Source: an uncultured Bacteroidales bacterium (GTDB taxonomy: Bacteria > Bacteroidota > Bacteroidia > Bacteroidales > Muribaculaceae). From it: a stretch of 64,000 bases of DNA. Below are positions 25,701-35,261 of this stretch, in pieces. Under the pieces are notes generated by a model. It did no database searches. It had not been told where the DNA came from and saw only the letters and a list, made by a program, of their open reading frames with translations. The number at the start of each line of letters is the position of its first letter. The first letter of the stretch is position 1. Made by a program: the position numbers and the translations under genes. Location: positions 1-64,000 of the forward strand of contig CACZNH010000020.1 of NCBI GenBank assembly GCA_902782465.1. The letters run 5' to 3'.

Positions 25701-28700
25701 CTGTTGCTGCCCAGTGTGGTGGCAAAGGCAAACTGGCTGTTGGCGGTCAAGACGACGTTCTCCAGCTTGTAATAGCCGTTGGTCTCATCCCATTCCATCT
25801 CGATACCGGCATTGGCGCCCCACTGCTGGGAACCGGCATTACCGATGATGTACATCTTGGCTACGCTGATCAGTGTGGGAACAGCGGTGACGTTGCCTTG
25901 GTTATCGAGCGTGAATTCTACGGTATAGGTGCCCGGCGTGGTGACGTTGAAGGTGGCATTGCCATCGGCAGGATACCAGGTGCCGTCGTCGCCGTGAACC
26001 TTGTACTCATAGTTGGTGCCTGCAACGAGTTCCACTTGGCCCGAAGTCCATGAGTAGGAGTCGTTGGTGCTGTCATAGGTCATCTCAGTATCGCTGCCCG
26101 TATTCCATCCGTTGGGGAAGATGTTGGTATCCTGTCCCACAACATAGTAAGTAACGGGAGGCATGGCACCCTCGACCTTGTACTGCATGTTGACAACGTC
26201 AAGGTAGAAGGTGATGGTGCCTGCACCGGCATAGACGCTGTAAGAGCCGTTGTCACCTCCAGCCATCTGGGTGGCGGTGTAGCCGCTGTTGATGGCGTAG
26301 GTCTCATTGCCGTTGGCGGGACCGATGCGGTAATTGCCGTTGAAGTCGTTCCAGTCGCTGCCCTGGCCGTTGGCGAACACGAAGTTGATGGTCGCGGGCT
26401 GGGCGAGCGTGGCGGAGTAGGTGTAGATGCCGTCACTGGTATAGGTCATGGCAAGGCTGGGCTGCTCGGTGAAACCGCCCAGGATGCCGTCACCGTCGAT
26501 ATAAACGGCTGCCGCACTGATCAGGGTCAACGTGTGGCTGACGGTGCCGTCGCTGTTGAGCGTGATGGTTACATCGTAGGTGCCGCTCATGTCAGGCGTG
26601 AGGGTGGCATTGCCGCCTTGGGGAGCGCCGAACCAGACGCCCTCGTTGGTGTTGTCATCGCCATAGACCTGGTAACAGTAGGCTGTACCGCCAGTGAGGC
26701 TGACGCCAGTGAAGGTCTTGCTGTAGGAACCGTCACCGTTTGACGTCATCTGGGTGCCAGTGGAGGTCCAGCCTGCGAAATCACTCTCAGCATAGTAGGT
26801 GATAGCGGGGTCGGCTTGGGCATTGGGACCATAAGAAGTGCTGCCGCCACTGTAAGTGAAGTACGACGTGCCGGGAGCCACACCCAGGTTTTGGGTCTGG
26901 GCCGCATTGCTGCCCTCGTCGAGAATCATGCTTAATGAGGCGAAGTTTGAACCTGTCACGACATACTTGTAGTAAGTATAACCGTTAATGACCTCGGTCG
27001 TGAAGGTATTGGCGTCGGTCAGTGCCGTGCCGGGAAAGGCACCAAGCAGGTTACCGTTATTGTCCCACATATACATGTAGGGCGTGGCGTTGCCCTTGTA
27101 GCGCACATAGATGGTGTAATCATAGGTGGGCGCGGGCACGGGTGCCTGGGTGTCGATGGTGTAAGTGTTGTCGTTGACGTTCCAGCGGATGTAGTAGGTG
27201 TCAGGAGCCAGATTGGTGATGTCCTGGGTCTGGTGACCGTTGCCGCCGTTGTTGACGATGGCATTCATCAGGTCGGCATAGAGTGCATCGGTGTACTTGT
27301 ACCAAGTGTTGCCGTCGGCAAGTTGCTCGGTAGTAACCATGGTGGTGCCAGGCCAGTCGCCAATAGGATGATAGCTGTTATTGTTGGTGCCCCACAAGTA
27401 TAGGGTGGGGGTAGTTCCGTCATCGGGCAGAACGTAGAACGTGTAGTTATACGTCGGGTCGGCCTGATCGAGTGTCGCCACTGCGTTGACGGTGCCGTTA
27501 CTGCTATCGATGGTCACCGTCACGGTGTAGTTACCGGGAACTGCGACATTGAAGGTGGCATTGTTACCACTGGGATAATAAGTGCCATTTGAATCAAGCA
27601 CCTTATACTGATAATAGGTGCCGGCGTCGAGATGCATCAGCCCTGAGGTCCAGGTGTAAGTGCCGTCGTTGTCGTTGTCGGTCATCTGGGTTGAAGCACC
27701 GGTACTCCAACCGTTGGGGAAGATATCGCCTATCACGTAGTAGTCAGGGATGATGACGGGAGCCGTGCCCTCAACCATGAACGTCATAGCCGTGGGGTTG
27801 AAATGGAATGTCACAGTACCGGCTGCAACGGTAACCTGATAAGCGCCGTGGTCACCACCTGCCAATTGGGTGCTATGATAGGTGTTGAGCGACACCGCAG
27901 TGTTGCTAGTGGTCGGACCAATACGGTAAGTGTTGTTGAAATTGCTCCAGTCGGTGGAGTTGCTTCCTTGACCATTAGCAAATACAAAACTGTAGGTGCC
28001 GTCGGCCGATGCTGTTGACGTGTAGGTATAGATGCCGTCCTCGTCGGGGTCGGTCAATTCCAGCGTAGGAACGCAAGTAAAGCCTCCAAGTCCCAGATTA
28101 TTGTCGCCCGTGATATAGTAGTGAGGAGTGGGAGGGGTAACCGAGGTTGGAGTAACGGTGACACTAACCGCATGAGTAATAATATTGAAGGAATAAGTGA
28201 CGTCATATTCGCCAGCCTGCGGAATATTGTATGACACATTATTTCCACTGCTGTTTCCGTACCATTGGTTTCCGTTAACAACAACTTTAAATTCTTTGTT
28301 GCCTGCCCCGCTGTATTGTACAGTTCGGGTCAGCGTGTAAGTAATGCCGTCGCTTGTTGTGGTCATTGCGTTGTTAGCGTCATTGCCACTCCAGGACGAG
28401 TTAAGCGCATCAGTGTCATTGCCGGCTACCACAGTATTGATGGAACCGATACAATCGACTGAATGGGTGCTCGTGTTGTAAAGGAATGTGATGGAGTGAG
28501 TACCGTTACCGGTAAACGACAAGTTGTTACCGCTAGGATACCAACTGCCGTTGTCCACAACCTTGTACTCGGTCGTGCCTGATAGGCTGACATTGATTTT
28601 TGCAAGATAATAGTAGTTTGTACCACTATATGCGTTCATCTTGTTGGCTGAACTGGAATTAGTACTCCAGTTGCCGCCGAACAGAGACGAGTTGCTACCC

Positions 28701-28804
28701 GCAACAACGATATCCGCATGAATCTGCGGTACGGATGCAGCGAGGCAGAAGATCAAGGCCAGTAGCTTGAACTTCTCCTTGGTGAATAGTTTAAAATGTT
28801 TCAT
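22781..28804 (-). CDS. Giant secreted multi-module starch-binding protein
   Basis: 2007 residues: a signal peptide (1-31), then a chain of beta-sandwich modules and a T9SS-like tail. Modules by eye: 35-125 and 125-220 (SusE/SusF-like, EYKVVDNGSWYPSGNN), 228-347, 353-447, CBM26-like 453-552 and 562-655 (LYLWGTNN, GDWPGTTM, WYKYT), 668-762, then 766-878 and 885-980, which repeat the 228-447 pair, 983-1090 and about 1340-1480 (another CBM26-like unit with YYVYYTNTTGW and YCYAW). The C-terminus has VRYYNLMGVGSDQPFDG, then TTYSDG and KKILR. No glycosidase catalytic domain is visible. It probably sits at the cell surface and gathers starch or a related alpha-glucan. No SusC/SusD pair is in the window. 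Confidence 0.75.
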   Translation of the reverse strand: MKHFKLFTKEKFKLLALIFCLAASVPQIHADIVVAGSNSSLFGGNWSTNSSSANKMNAYSGTNYYYLAKINVSLSGTTEYKVVDNGSWYPSGNNLSFTGNGTHSITFLYNTSTHSVDCIGSINTVVAGNDTDALNSSWSGNDANNAMTTTSDGITYTLTRTVQYSGAGNKEFKVVVNGNQWYGNSSGNNVSYNIPQAGEYDVTYSFNIITHAVSVTVTPTSVTPPTPHYYITGDNNLGLGGFTCVPTLELTDPDEDGIYTYTSTASADGTYSFVFANGQGSNSTDWSNFNNTYRIGPTTSNTAVSLNTYHSTQLAGGDHGAYQVTVAAGTVTFHFNPTAMTFMVEGTAPVIIPDYYVIGDIFPNGWSTGASTQMTDNDNDGTYTWTSGLMHLDAGTYYQYKVLDSNGTYYPSGNNATFNVAVPGNYTVTVTIDSSNGTVNAVATLDQADPTYNYTFYVLPDDGTTPTLYLWGTNNNSYHPIGDWPGTTMVTTEQLADGNTWYKYTDALYADLMNAIVNNGGNGHQTQDITNLAPDTYYIRWNVNDNTYTIDTQAPVPAPTYDYTIYVRYKGNATPYMYMWDNNGNLLGAFPGTALTDANTFTTEVINGYTYYKYVVTGSNFASLSMILDEGSNAAQTQNLGVAPGTSYFTYSGGSTSYGPNAQADPAITYYAESDFAGWTSTGTQMTSNGDGSYSKTFTGVSLTGGTAYCYQVYGDDNTNEGVWFGAPQGGNATLTPDMSGTYDVTITLNSDGTVSHTLTLISAAAVYIDGDGILGGFTEQPSLAMTYTSDGIYTYSATLAQPATINFVFANGQGSDWNDFNGNYRIGPANGNETYAINSGYTATQMAGGDNGSYSVYAGAGTITFYLDVVNMQYKVEGAMPPVTYYVVGQDTNIFPNGWNTGSDTEMTYDSTNDSYSWTSGQVELVAGTNYEYKVHGDDGTWYPADGNATFNVTTPGTYTVEFTLDNQGNVTAVPTLISVAKMYIIGNAGSQQWGANAGIEMEWDETNGYYKLENVVLTANSQFAFATTLGSNSDDWTTVNSHRLSSLGNSNYLINEPLLNTWLDYVNYSAEDHNWYVDHAGAYDIYVNPNTHKIMVSEPHGNMYISYGVNWSYENNSLQMSTVDGNIYQATITLNQGDYFLFSTALDDASAWGATEDAYEINDLRIGFAQRIVPGNTENYKFTGTPGKYIVVVNKEKKTVTLRKTTDVTVTKVFLQKTSNVTLNPVGGTYNGQPVEGKRGGIYAWNKLNLEEAGSTYQMTPDHGPTNYTYDGEVPDYGGNGYLKDLSDTTTVDGKEWYAWSIGNSICEFYFIRNNKTDYKSQKIMRRAGEVWLIWVDEDADTDRQDDAQHNDRLEDVSAQYYEVTASGVSDCSTMLEDHYYVYYTNTTGWDSVYCYAWSSNPFVEYNGVYPGKKCTFVGYDEDGYEVWCYDFGLMEDFHRTYGTNDDGEYIIPEHVIFDNGMNDDNTREQTGDMVFDNGACYDYLGMVYLGSSLNGIINTGIVNGPKYTVEDNLIGVYYDENAITTIMETDMAGHPILDENGQPKHVDVRGALYAKDFENYSAKSVQPDGTVDYVYKVCAHKKTTDYPGGSQIQIKRDHYDQSNWVKIVLSPNFDNNHLQNTDVTYNKDLFDHDDFESATANERPYLQQYVGKIIPGGSMSGNLVNKVNPQMHITNIAMPVAATEYEKNVYVTSHFNDSVVFSYVHQDWSPGIYDGVYRTLPVLATNDQGETFVDHMRIDDEPTKMFYVAPKPQEVAYITWAVFTHPDTQSGIGTSSCQTEPSSPGEFHAPMNWDRTGQLWNGSNPADDTNGGVPYGTTYGPYSNGYMQYAAFQVNWSLFEGMEIPLSNTNRPQKPWYQIFKPGQAYKILAVIRYAHGDKLSDVEYTAGVYGDGEYNEGAGDHVANAPRRSNDRWEDMDTTPYKKLNESKFIVFPLLGSSEDSDGDDIGNVTAVREVKYVPTSKDIVNVRYYNLMGVGSDQPFDGLNIVVTTYSDGSRTSKKILR

Positions 28805-28998
28805 CTTAAAAATTTGGTTATAAAAACTTTATATTGATGGTCTTTTTGTGGGCATCTTCAATAAGATGCAAGATTTGTCCATTAGTTTAATTACTCATCC
28901 CAAAACTACCTGTTTCATCACTGTAATGAGGCAATGAGCCCGCGAATTTATTGCGTTTTCTTTTTAATAATGTGTAAATCAAGCAAAAAGAGATGTAT

Positions 28999-29026
28999 TT
29001 TTTCACGCAAACGATTGCGTGAAAAA
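28999..29026. repeat. Perfect 12-bp hairpin
   Basis: TTTTTCACGCAA-ACGA-TTGCGTGAAAAA abuts the left end of the MITE-like element. The stem carries its own T-run, but no T-run follows it, so terminator function is doubtful. Confidence 0.6.
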
Positions 29027-29028
29027 GG

Positions 29029-29192
29029 CGGTGTGTCATAATTCAATTGATGGAACTGTAGCCGCCCGTTGGGCGGGAAATTAATCAAATTATAATTAAA
29101 TTTCAGCATATTAATAATTTTAATTTAATCATTTGTTTAATTTCCCGTGCGGCAGCACGGTTAAGTTACCAGGTCAGTTTTATGACACACCG
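29029..29192. mobile_element. MITE-like element with 13-bp terminal inverted repeats
   Basis: The ends are CGGTGTGTCATAA and TTATGACACACCG (29029-29041, 29180-29192), perfect inverted repeats 164 bp apart, with no open frame. Inside each end is a homologous unit of about 55 bases: TGTGTCATAA, variable, TGG(T)AACT, palindrome, GGGAAATTAA. The left palindrome is CCGCCC-GTT-GGGCGG and the right is CCGTGC-TGCC-GCACGG (minus-strand reading). The centre is AT-rich. A third unit lies at 46-94. No transposase is in the window, and target-site duplications are not evident. Confidence 0.55.
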
Positions 29193-29221
29193 GCATCATT
29201 CATGGTACTAGATAGTAAGGT

Positions 29222-30325
29222 TTATGTGGCTTGCAGCAGGGCGGCAATCTCCTGGGCGGTGTCGGGGTGCTCGATGAGGAACTGCTTGGCGGCCTCGCGT
29301 CCCTGTCCCAGGCGGCCGTCCTGCCAGCTGAACCACGCGCCGCTCTTCTTGATGATGCCTACATCGACACCCATGTCGAGGATTTCGCCCTCGCGGCTGA
29401 TGCCCGTGCCGTAGATGACGTCAAACTCGGCCTTGCGGAAGGGTGGGGCGACCTTGTTCTTGACGACCTTGACGCGCGTTTGGGCGCCCAGCACGTGTTC
29501 GCCGTCCTTGATATGCGCCAGGCGGCGGATGTCGAGGCGCACGCTGCTGTAGAACTTCAGCGCGTTGCCGCCGGTGGTCGTTTCGGGGTTGCCGAACATC
29601 ACGCCCAGCTTCTCGCGCAGCTGGTTGATGAAGATGCAGCAGGTGCGCGTCTTGGAGATGGTCGAGGTGAGTTTCCTGAGCGCCTGGCTCATCAATCGTG
29701 CCTGCAGGCCCATCTTGCTCTCGCCCATCTCGCCCTCGATTTCGGCCTTGGGGGTGAGGGCAGCGACACTGTCGATGACGATGACGTCGATGGCTGCCGA
29801 ACGGATGAGCTGGTCGGCAATCTCCAGGGCCTGCTCTCCGTTGTCGGGCTGCGAAATCCACAGGTTGCGCGTATTCACGCCCACGGCCTCGGCATAGGAG
29901 CGGTCAAAGGCATGTTCCGCGTCGATATAGGCAGCGATGCCGCCCATCTGCTGCGCCTGGGCAATGGCATGCAGCGCCAGCGTGGTCTTGCCCGATGACT
30001 CGGGACCGTAAATCTCGATGATGCGCCCGCGGGGATAGCCGCCCACGCCCAGTGCGCGGTCCAGCCCGATGGAACCGGTGGGGATGACGTCAACGTCCTC
30101 GATGCTCTCGTCGTTCATGCGCATGATGGCACAGGTGCCGAACACCTTCTCAATCTTGGCGACGGCATTCTGCATCACTTGTAGCTTCATGGGGTCCACC
30201 TCGACGGCGCGCGGTGTGTGGGGTGCGCTCTCGGCAACGTGGTTGCTCACAATGTCGGGCGTGGCGATGCTCAATACCTGCTGCCCGTCAATCATCACTT
30301 CCTGTTTTAAAATCTGCTCAGTCAT
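29222..30325 (-). CDS. recA: Recombinase RecA
   Basis: 367 residues. DNA strand exchange and SOS co-protease. Walker [10 protein letters not shown] at 107-115, Walker B region [10 protein letters not shown] near 185, the L2 loop [19 protein letters not shown] near 247-265. The N-terminus is about 44 residues longer than usual RecA, whose start corresponds to [10 protein letters not shown] near 46; that internal ATG is an alternative start. No Shine-Dalgarno is visible for either. It is single, with iterated words upstream (30335-30372) and the MITE-like element just after its stop. RecX is also in this window, 21 kb away. Confidence 0.96.
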   Translation of the reverse strand: MTEQILKQEVMIDGQQVLSIATPDIVSNHVAESAPHTPRAVEVDPMKLQVMQNAVAKIEKVFGTCAIMRMNDESIEDVDVIPTGSIGLDRALGVGGYPRGRIIEIYGPESSGKTTLALHAIAQAQQMGGIAAYIDAEHAFDRSYAEAVGVNTRNLWISQPDNGEQALEIADQLIRSAAIDVIVIDSVAALTPKAEIEGEMGESKMGLQARLMSQALRKLTSTISKTRTCCIFINQLREKLGVMFGNPETTTGGNALKFYSSVRLDIRRLAHIKDGEHVLGAQTRVKVVKNKVAPPFRKAEFDVIYGTGISREGEILDMGVDVGIIKKSGAWFSWQDGRLGQGREAAKQFLIEHPDTAQEIAALLQAT

Positions 30326-30680
30326 AGTCGTATAAATTTAGTTGTTAGTTGTAAGTTTTAAGTTGTAAGTAATTTTACTATCGCCTAACGGTTCATTCCG
30401 TTTGACGATGCAAAGGAATGACAACGAAGTGCAAGAATATGGCACTAACAACTAAAACAAAGTTAATTCAGGTCAAGTCATTTTGTCTTTCCCTAGAATT
30501 ACTTGACAGATTTGAGAGCGATTAACTAAGTTGGTTTACACTAATTTTATCGTTCGCCTAAACCGGGTTGACAGTTTGGCGGTTTTATCACTGAATGGGT
30601 TTACAGCGTGTCTTTCTCTAGAAAAGAAAGGAGACGCCATAAGCATCTCCCTTCTTTCTATTATAATGCTATCTAAGTGA
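30326..30680. other. Spacer between recA and the 1447-residue gene
   Basis: From left to right in recA's upstream region: TTAGTTGTTAGTTGTAAGT words (30335-30372), a possible -7 (TTCCTTTG, minus strand, 30411-30418) and a TCAAGT / ACTTGA inverted repeat near 30470-30505. The far part holds the terminator of the next gene. There is no open frame of interest. Confidence 0.45.
30624..30659 (-). terminator. Probable terminator of the 1447-residue gene
   Basis: AAGAAAGGAGA and TCTCCCTTCTTTCT pair across an 11-base loop, just downstream of the stop at 30681. On the minus strand it continues TTTTCTAGAG. Confidence 0.55.
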
Positions 30681-33600
30681 TTACCAACTGCCTTTAAGCA
30701 TGTAGTCGATAAGTGCGGTTGGATCACCGATGTTGATGCTTCCGCTCTGGTCACAGTCGGCTGCATTGACGTTAATCACTGATGCGTCGCCGTTCAGGAG
30801 GTAGTCGATGAGCGCAGTCAAGTCGCCGATTCCCACGTTGCCGTCACCGTCCACGTCGCCACGGATGAAGGCAGGCTTGCTGATGACTACTTCCGTGTTC
30901 TTGACAACGTTGCCGTTGTAGATCACAGTGCCATTACTATTGAAGTACGCGCCGGCGGGAGACGTGATGGCAAGCCCGTCATTCAGGGTGGTCACGAGCT
31001 GGTACAAACTGCCGTTATTAGAGCCTTTAGCCGTCAGTTTGGTATTGGCTCCGCTGATGGTCATTCGGGATGAAGTTGTATATCCGTAGATGCCATACGT
31101 CATTCCAAGGAATTTCACTTGCACACCACCGTTGATGGTCAAGGTCTTACCGGTATATACCATACATCCTGCTGATTCTGAAGCACTTGCGTTGAGTGTT
31201 CCTGTACCTGTGATTGTGGTATTATTCAGGAGATTAAGCGCTAAGTAGTTATTTGCCGTGGACTTGATGTTGTTGGTGCCGATGACCTTAATGGTCAATC
31301 CGGAGATGTTGTTACGGATCGGGTTGGCGCTGGCGGTGGTAATCGTCGCGCCACTGAGCGTCAACGTGTTGGTCGACGGGCTATAGGAAACGGTAGTGCC
31401 GCTCACGCCTTCAATGACCTTAAGGTTGCTGCAGTTTTCACTGGTCACCTGGGTGCCGTTGATCCACAGCTCATAGGTCGTGATGCTGCTGTTAATATAG
31501 ACGTTGGAATAGCTGGATGCCAGCTGGACGTAGGCCTCGCCGCTAAGGACTATAGCCGTCGAATTCACTCTGTTGAACTTGTCGGTGCCATCAAAGGTAT
31601 AGTAATACGGCCCGGTGTTCGAATAATTGAGCGTAACGCTGGTCGCACCGGAGACGCCCTTCAGGTAGTTAGTCGATGGTGTGACGTAGGTATAGCTCGA
31701 CACGGCGTCGTTACGCCTGAAGCGGTAAACAGTGCCCGGTGTCCCCTTCATTAACATGCCTTCACCGCCCTTGATACCCTTGGTGTTCAGCAGTTGGGTC
31801 TTGCCCAGCGAATAGTTGCCACTGTTGAAGGACGACGCGTAGTAGAATTCGCCGCTGGCGGGCAGCAGGATGTTGTCGCTCACGGGAACCGAGATGGCTG
31901 ACCATTCGGACGTGGGTTTGACGTAGGGCAGCAGCAGGCGGTTAGACGCCGTGTTGGGCAGCCACGAGCTCGTCTGGTTGGCGATATTGTAGAACTGCCT
32001 CAACGGCACATACAGGATGTTATTGCGTGAGGTGTAGAACATGTTGTAGCCAATAATTGTGGATTGGCCGTCACGGTTCAGGAACACGCTCGACAGGTTG
32101 GTGCAGTTCCAGAAGGCATAGGTGCCGATTTGAGACACCGTCGAGGGAATCGATACCTCGCCCGTGATGCCCGTGCAGTCCTTGAAGGCGTAGGCACCGA
32201 TTTTGGTGATGTTGCTGGTGCTCGGGAAGGTGACTGAGGTCACGCCAGGACGGTTCACCCAACAACTGTCGCCAACCTCGACCATCGTGTAGGTAATGCC
32301 GCTGTTGTGGTCGGTCTTTGTATTGGCCACATAGACAGATGTGCTGCCGGTGCCCCAGTTATAGACATACTTGGCGGTCTTGGTCGTGGGGTTGACCACC
32401 GTCATGCGGTACATCGTGCTCCAGAAGTCATTGCCGGTAGTGAAGTCGAAGGCGCCGCACTGGATGTCGCCTCGGCTCCAGCATGCCTTGATGCCAGGGT
32501 CATTGCGATACTGCTCCAGCTGCCCTGCGGGCACATACAGTTTGTGGCCGCTCCAGTCATAGGTGTTGCTGGCATTCAGGTCAAGGCGGCGGAACCAGTC
32601 ACCTTTGACCGAGGTAAACACGCCATAGTTGACATTCAGGAAGATGGCATCGAGGTGTCGTGCCAAAGAAAACGCGTCAGAGGCAATCGTAGTGACGGAA
32701 CTGGGAATAACCACCACGTTTTCGCGCACAGGCTCATCCAAGCCACCACCGTAATCATCGCTAAAGAAGGCTTGGCTGCCAATCTTTTTCACACCATAAG
32801 GAATCACAATCCAGCGTGCGCTGCACCATCCCAAGCCATACATGGGAATCTCGGTGATGTTGGGCGAGAGACGTATCGAGTCAAGCTGATGGACGCCTGC
32901 CACAATGCGGGCTCCGATTGAGGTGACGCTAGGCGGCATGAGCACCTGACGCACCGCACTCTGGCGGAAGGCGTCATTGCCGATGCGCTCCAGGCGGTCT
33001 CCTAGGGTGATGGTCGGCGTCCAGCAGTTGAACAGCGAGGAGTCGCCGAATTCCACGGGGTTGGGGATATTGAAGCCCTGGGTACAGCCCGTCAAACCGG
33101 CGAACGAGAGCGCGCCGATCTTCTTGATGCCGGCACCGCCAGTGACTTTCTTGATGAGTGTCTGGTTGCGGAACACCTCGCGCTGCACCTCGCTGACAAT
33201 ATAGGTCTTGCCGCGCAGGGTGATGGTGTTAGGCAGTGTTATGGTGCCGTTGAAGCCTCCCTCGGTTCCTGCATAGCCATAAACGATGCACATCTGGCCG
33301 TCGGCGGCTGTGCTTTGCACCTTGGTATCGGTATAGCTGCCCACGCTGCTTACCGTGAAGCCCAGGTAATAGTCGAGACCACCACTACTATTGTTGTAGG
33401 TCTTCATGTAGTCGTAGGAGTCCTCATACATGCCTCCTGTGAAAGTATAGGACCACGGGCTGGTGCTGCTGTAGAGTTGGGTGCGCCATTTGGGAATGTG
33501 CAGCCTGCAGCCGCTGCGGATGTTCTGGAAGGCATAACTGTCGTTCAACACGCTAGGGATGCTCTTCAAGTTGAAGTAGAGGTCCGTGAGAGCAGACATG

Positions 33601-35024
33601 TTCTGGAACGTGTTCCAGGTGAACGTGGTGACGGAACTGGGGATATACAGCTTCTTCAACGACGTCATGTTGCCGAATACCTCGGCCCTAAGCGTCTTTA
33701 CACCGTAGGGCACATGCAAGTCACTGGTTACAGTGTTGCCCCTGAAGGCGTAAGCGGTGATTGTGGTAAGGGCGTTAGGTGCCTCTTCATCAAAGTAGCT
33801 GGCATTGCGGCCCGAGGGATACTGATACAGTATCGTGTTGTCCTTGCTGTACAAGGCATAGCCTGTTGAAGAGGAGGTCGTGAAATATGAGTTGCTGCTG
33901 CTCACTGAGAACTTCGTCAAGTTCGGGCAGGAGTCAAACGCACCAGGATTGTAGGTTGTCAGACTTGTAGGAATATAGACGTTCGATACTCTGGTGTTCC
34001 TGAAGCATGCTGTGCCTAACGTTTGTACACCGTAAGAGGTCTCGTTGTAGCCATAGAGCTTCACACTCGTTAGATTGGTGCAATTATTGAAAGCGAAATT
34101 GCCGATGGTCTTGGCACAAATAATCGCTGAGGTGAGGCTGGTACAATTCTGGAACGCACAGGTGCCAACTCTGAAATTGGTGAGTTCATAGAGACGCAGC
34201 ACCTTGATGGTTCCGGTGTTCTGGAACGCATAGTCGGCAATCTCGATAGGGGCATAAGTGCCTAAACCAATTGCATCTAGATGTGTGTTGTATGGAACCT
34301 CCAGCGTGCCCGTGGTGTTCTGTGAAGCGAGTTGGGCATAAATGATTTTGCACTCGCCACCTTGGGACGTTGAGGGATTGCATTTGGTGGTGACTATGGT
34401 ATAAACGGTGCTTCTGTAATTAGGCGAAGTGGAACCGATGTATCCAGTAATATCATAGGCGGTCGTGGGACTGTGTGCCACACTGAACTTGCCGGTGATG
34501 GTACTGTTGCTATTGGCGGCACTGACACCCGCACTCGTGCCTTCACGCCACCAGCGGGTGCCGGAAACCGTTTTCATCTCATCAAGCGCGTAGGTGCTGA
34601 ACGTGGGCATGGTCTCGGCAGCGCAGTCGATGTATTGGATGGGACAATTATAGAATACATAATTGCCCATCTGCTTTAACGTACTGGGAAGTGCCACTGT
34701 CGTCAGGTTATAGCAACCATAGAAGACATAGCCATACATGATTTCCACACCAGGTTCGATCCTGACCTGAGTAATCTTGGTGTTGTTGATGAAGGCAGAA
34801 GCGTCGATGGTTTTTACCTGAAAGTACTTCTGGGTACTGGCGTTAAAGGTGTAGCCTGGAATAGTGAGGCTTGTCTTGTTGGCTCCGGCAGAGCTCAAAC
34901 CTTTCAGAGTAACGACGTTAGCTTCAGAAGTTGTCGTGTAGACGAAATCACCTTGAGTGAATTCTTCTGCATGGAGTAGCATGCCCATCCATGCCAGCAA
35001 TAAGAATAGTAGTATCTTTTTCAT
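30681..35024 (-). CDS. Large BspA-like leucine-rich surface protein with dockerin pair
   Basis: 1447 residues with signal peptide MKKILLFLLLAWMGMLLHA. Two long runs of irregular LRR_5/BspA repeats (about 60-510 and 590-1010) show units such as AFQNCTSLTSAIICAKTIGN and CRLHIPKW. A beta-rich region follows (about 1150-1370, TLTLSGATITTASANP). The end is two dockerin-like loops, GDVDGDGNVGIGD and ADCDQSGSINIGD, with the last residues MLKGSW. It is predicted to be exposed at the surface and adhesive; the ligand is unknown. It is monocistronic, and the upstream spacer (35025-35314) is AT-rich. Confidence 0.8.
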   Translation of the reverse strand: MKKILLFLLLAWMGMLLHAEEFTQGDFVYTTTSEANVVTLKGLSSAGANKTSLTIPGYTFNASTQKYFQVKTIDASAFINNTKITQVRIEPGVEIMYGYVFYGCYNLTTVALPSTLKQMGNYVFYNCPIQYIDCAAETMPTFSTYALDEMKTVSGTRWWREGTSAGVSAANSNSTITGKFSVAHSPTTAYDITGYIGSTSPNYRSTVYTIVTTKCNPSTSQGGECKIIYAQLASQNTTGTLEVPYNTHLDAIGLGTYAPIEIADYAFQNTGTIKVLRLYELTNFRVGTCAFQNCTSLTSAIICAKTIGNFAFNNCTNLTSVKLYGYNETSYGVQTLGTACFRNTRVSNVYIPTSLTTYNPGAFDSCPNLTKFSVSSSNSYFTTSSSTGYALYSKDNTILYQYPSGRNASYFDEEAPNALTTITAYAFRGNTVTSDLHVPYGVKTLRAEVFGNMTSLKKLYIPSSVTTFTWNTFQNMSALTDLYFNLKSIPSVLNDSYAFQNIRSGCRLHIPKWRTQLYSSTSPWSYTFTGGMYEDSYDYMKTYNNSSGGLDYYLGFTVSSVGSYTDTKVQSTAADGQMCIVYGYAGTEGGFNGTITLPNTITLRGKTYIVSEVQREVFRNQTLIKKVTGGAGIKKIGALSFAGLTGCTQGFNIPNPVEFGDSSLFNCWTPTITLGDRLERIGNDAFRQSAVRQVLMPPSVTSIGARIVAGVHQLDSIRLSPNITEIPMYGLGWCSARWIVIPYGVKKIGSQAFFSDDYGGGLDEPVRENVVVIPSSVTTIASDAFSLARHLDAIFLNVNYGVFTSVKGDWFRRLDLNASNTYDWSGHKLYVPAGQLEQYRNDPGIKACWSRGDIQCGAFDFTTGNDFWSTMYRMTVVNPTTKTAKYVYNWGTGSTSVYVANTKTDHNSGITYTMVEVGDSCWVNRPGVTSVTFPSTSNITKIGAYAFKDCTGITGEVSIPSTVSQIGTYAFWNCTNLSSVFLNRDGQSTIIGYNMFYTSRNNILYVPLRQFYNIANQTSSWLPNTASNRLLLPYVKPTSEWSAISVPVSDNILLPASGEFYYASSFNSGNYSLGKTQLLNTKGIKGGEGMLMKGTPGTVYRFRRNDAVSSYTYVTPSTNYLKGVSGATSVTLNYSNTGPYYYTFDGTDKFNRVNSTAIVLSGEAYVQLASSYSNVYINSSITTYELWINGTQVTSENCSNLKVIEGVSGTTVSYSPSTNTLTLSGATITTASANPIRNNISGLTIKVIGTNNIKSTANNYLALNLLNNTTITGTGTLNASASESAGCMVYTGKTLTINGGVQVKFLGMTYGIYGYTTSSRMTISGANTKLTAKGSNNGSLYQLVTTLNDGLAITSPAGAYFNSNGTVIYNGNVVKNTEVVISKPAFIRGDVDGDGNVGIGDLTALIDYLLNGDASVINVNAADCDQSGSINIGDPTALIDYMLKGSW

Positions 35025-35203
35025 AGCGCTATAGGTTTTATAGAGTTAATAATAATGTGAACTGTCACGGTTAAAATTTCAGTTTGTGGCAAAAATAGCA
35101 AAAATTTTCATAAAAACAAATTAAATCGCAAGAAATAATGAAGATAAATCATATTTTTTTGCAATTTACTGTCAATCCGTCTTTTCGCATGGCATAAAAG
35201 AGA

Positions 35204-35237
35204 CCAGCCGCGGCAGCATATAAACTGTCGCGGCTGG
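35204..35237 (-). terminator. Probable asnS terminator
   Basis: A 13-bp stem CCAGCCGCGGCAG / CTGTCGCGGCTGG with one wobble, followed on the minus strand by TCTCTTTTAT. Confidence 0.7.
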
Positions 35238-35261
35238 CAATATCACGGAGGCAAAAACCTC

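Noticed and set aside
28999-29026. recA terminator
   Set aside because: The stem is perfect, but on the recA strand it lies past the MITE-like element and is not followed by a T-run outside the stem.
29222-30325. recA-recX operon
   Set aside because: recX is at 51781 on the other strand, in a patatin-recX-comF unit.
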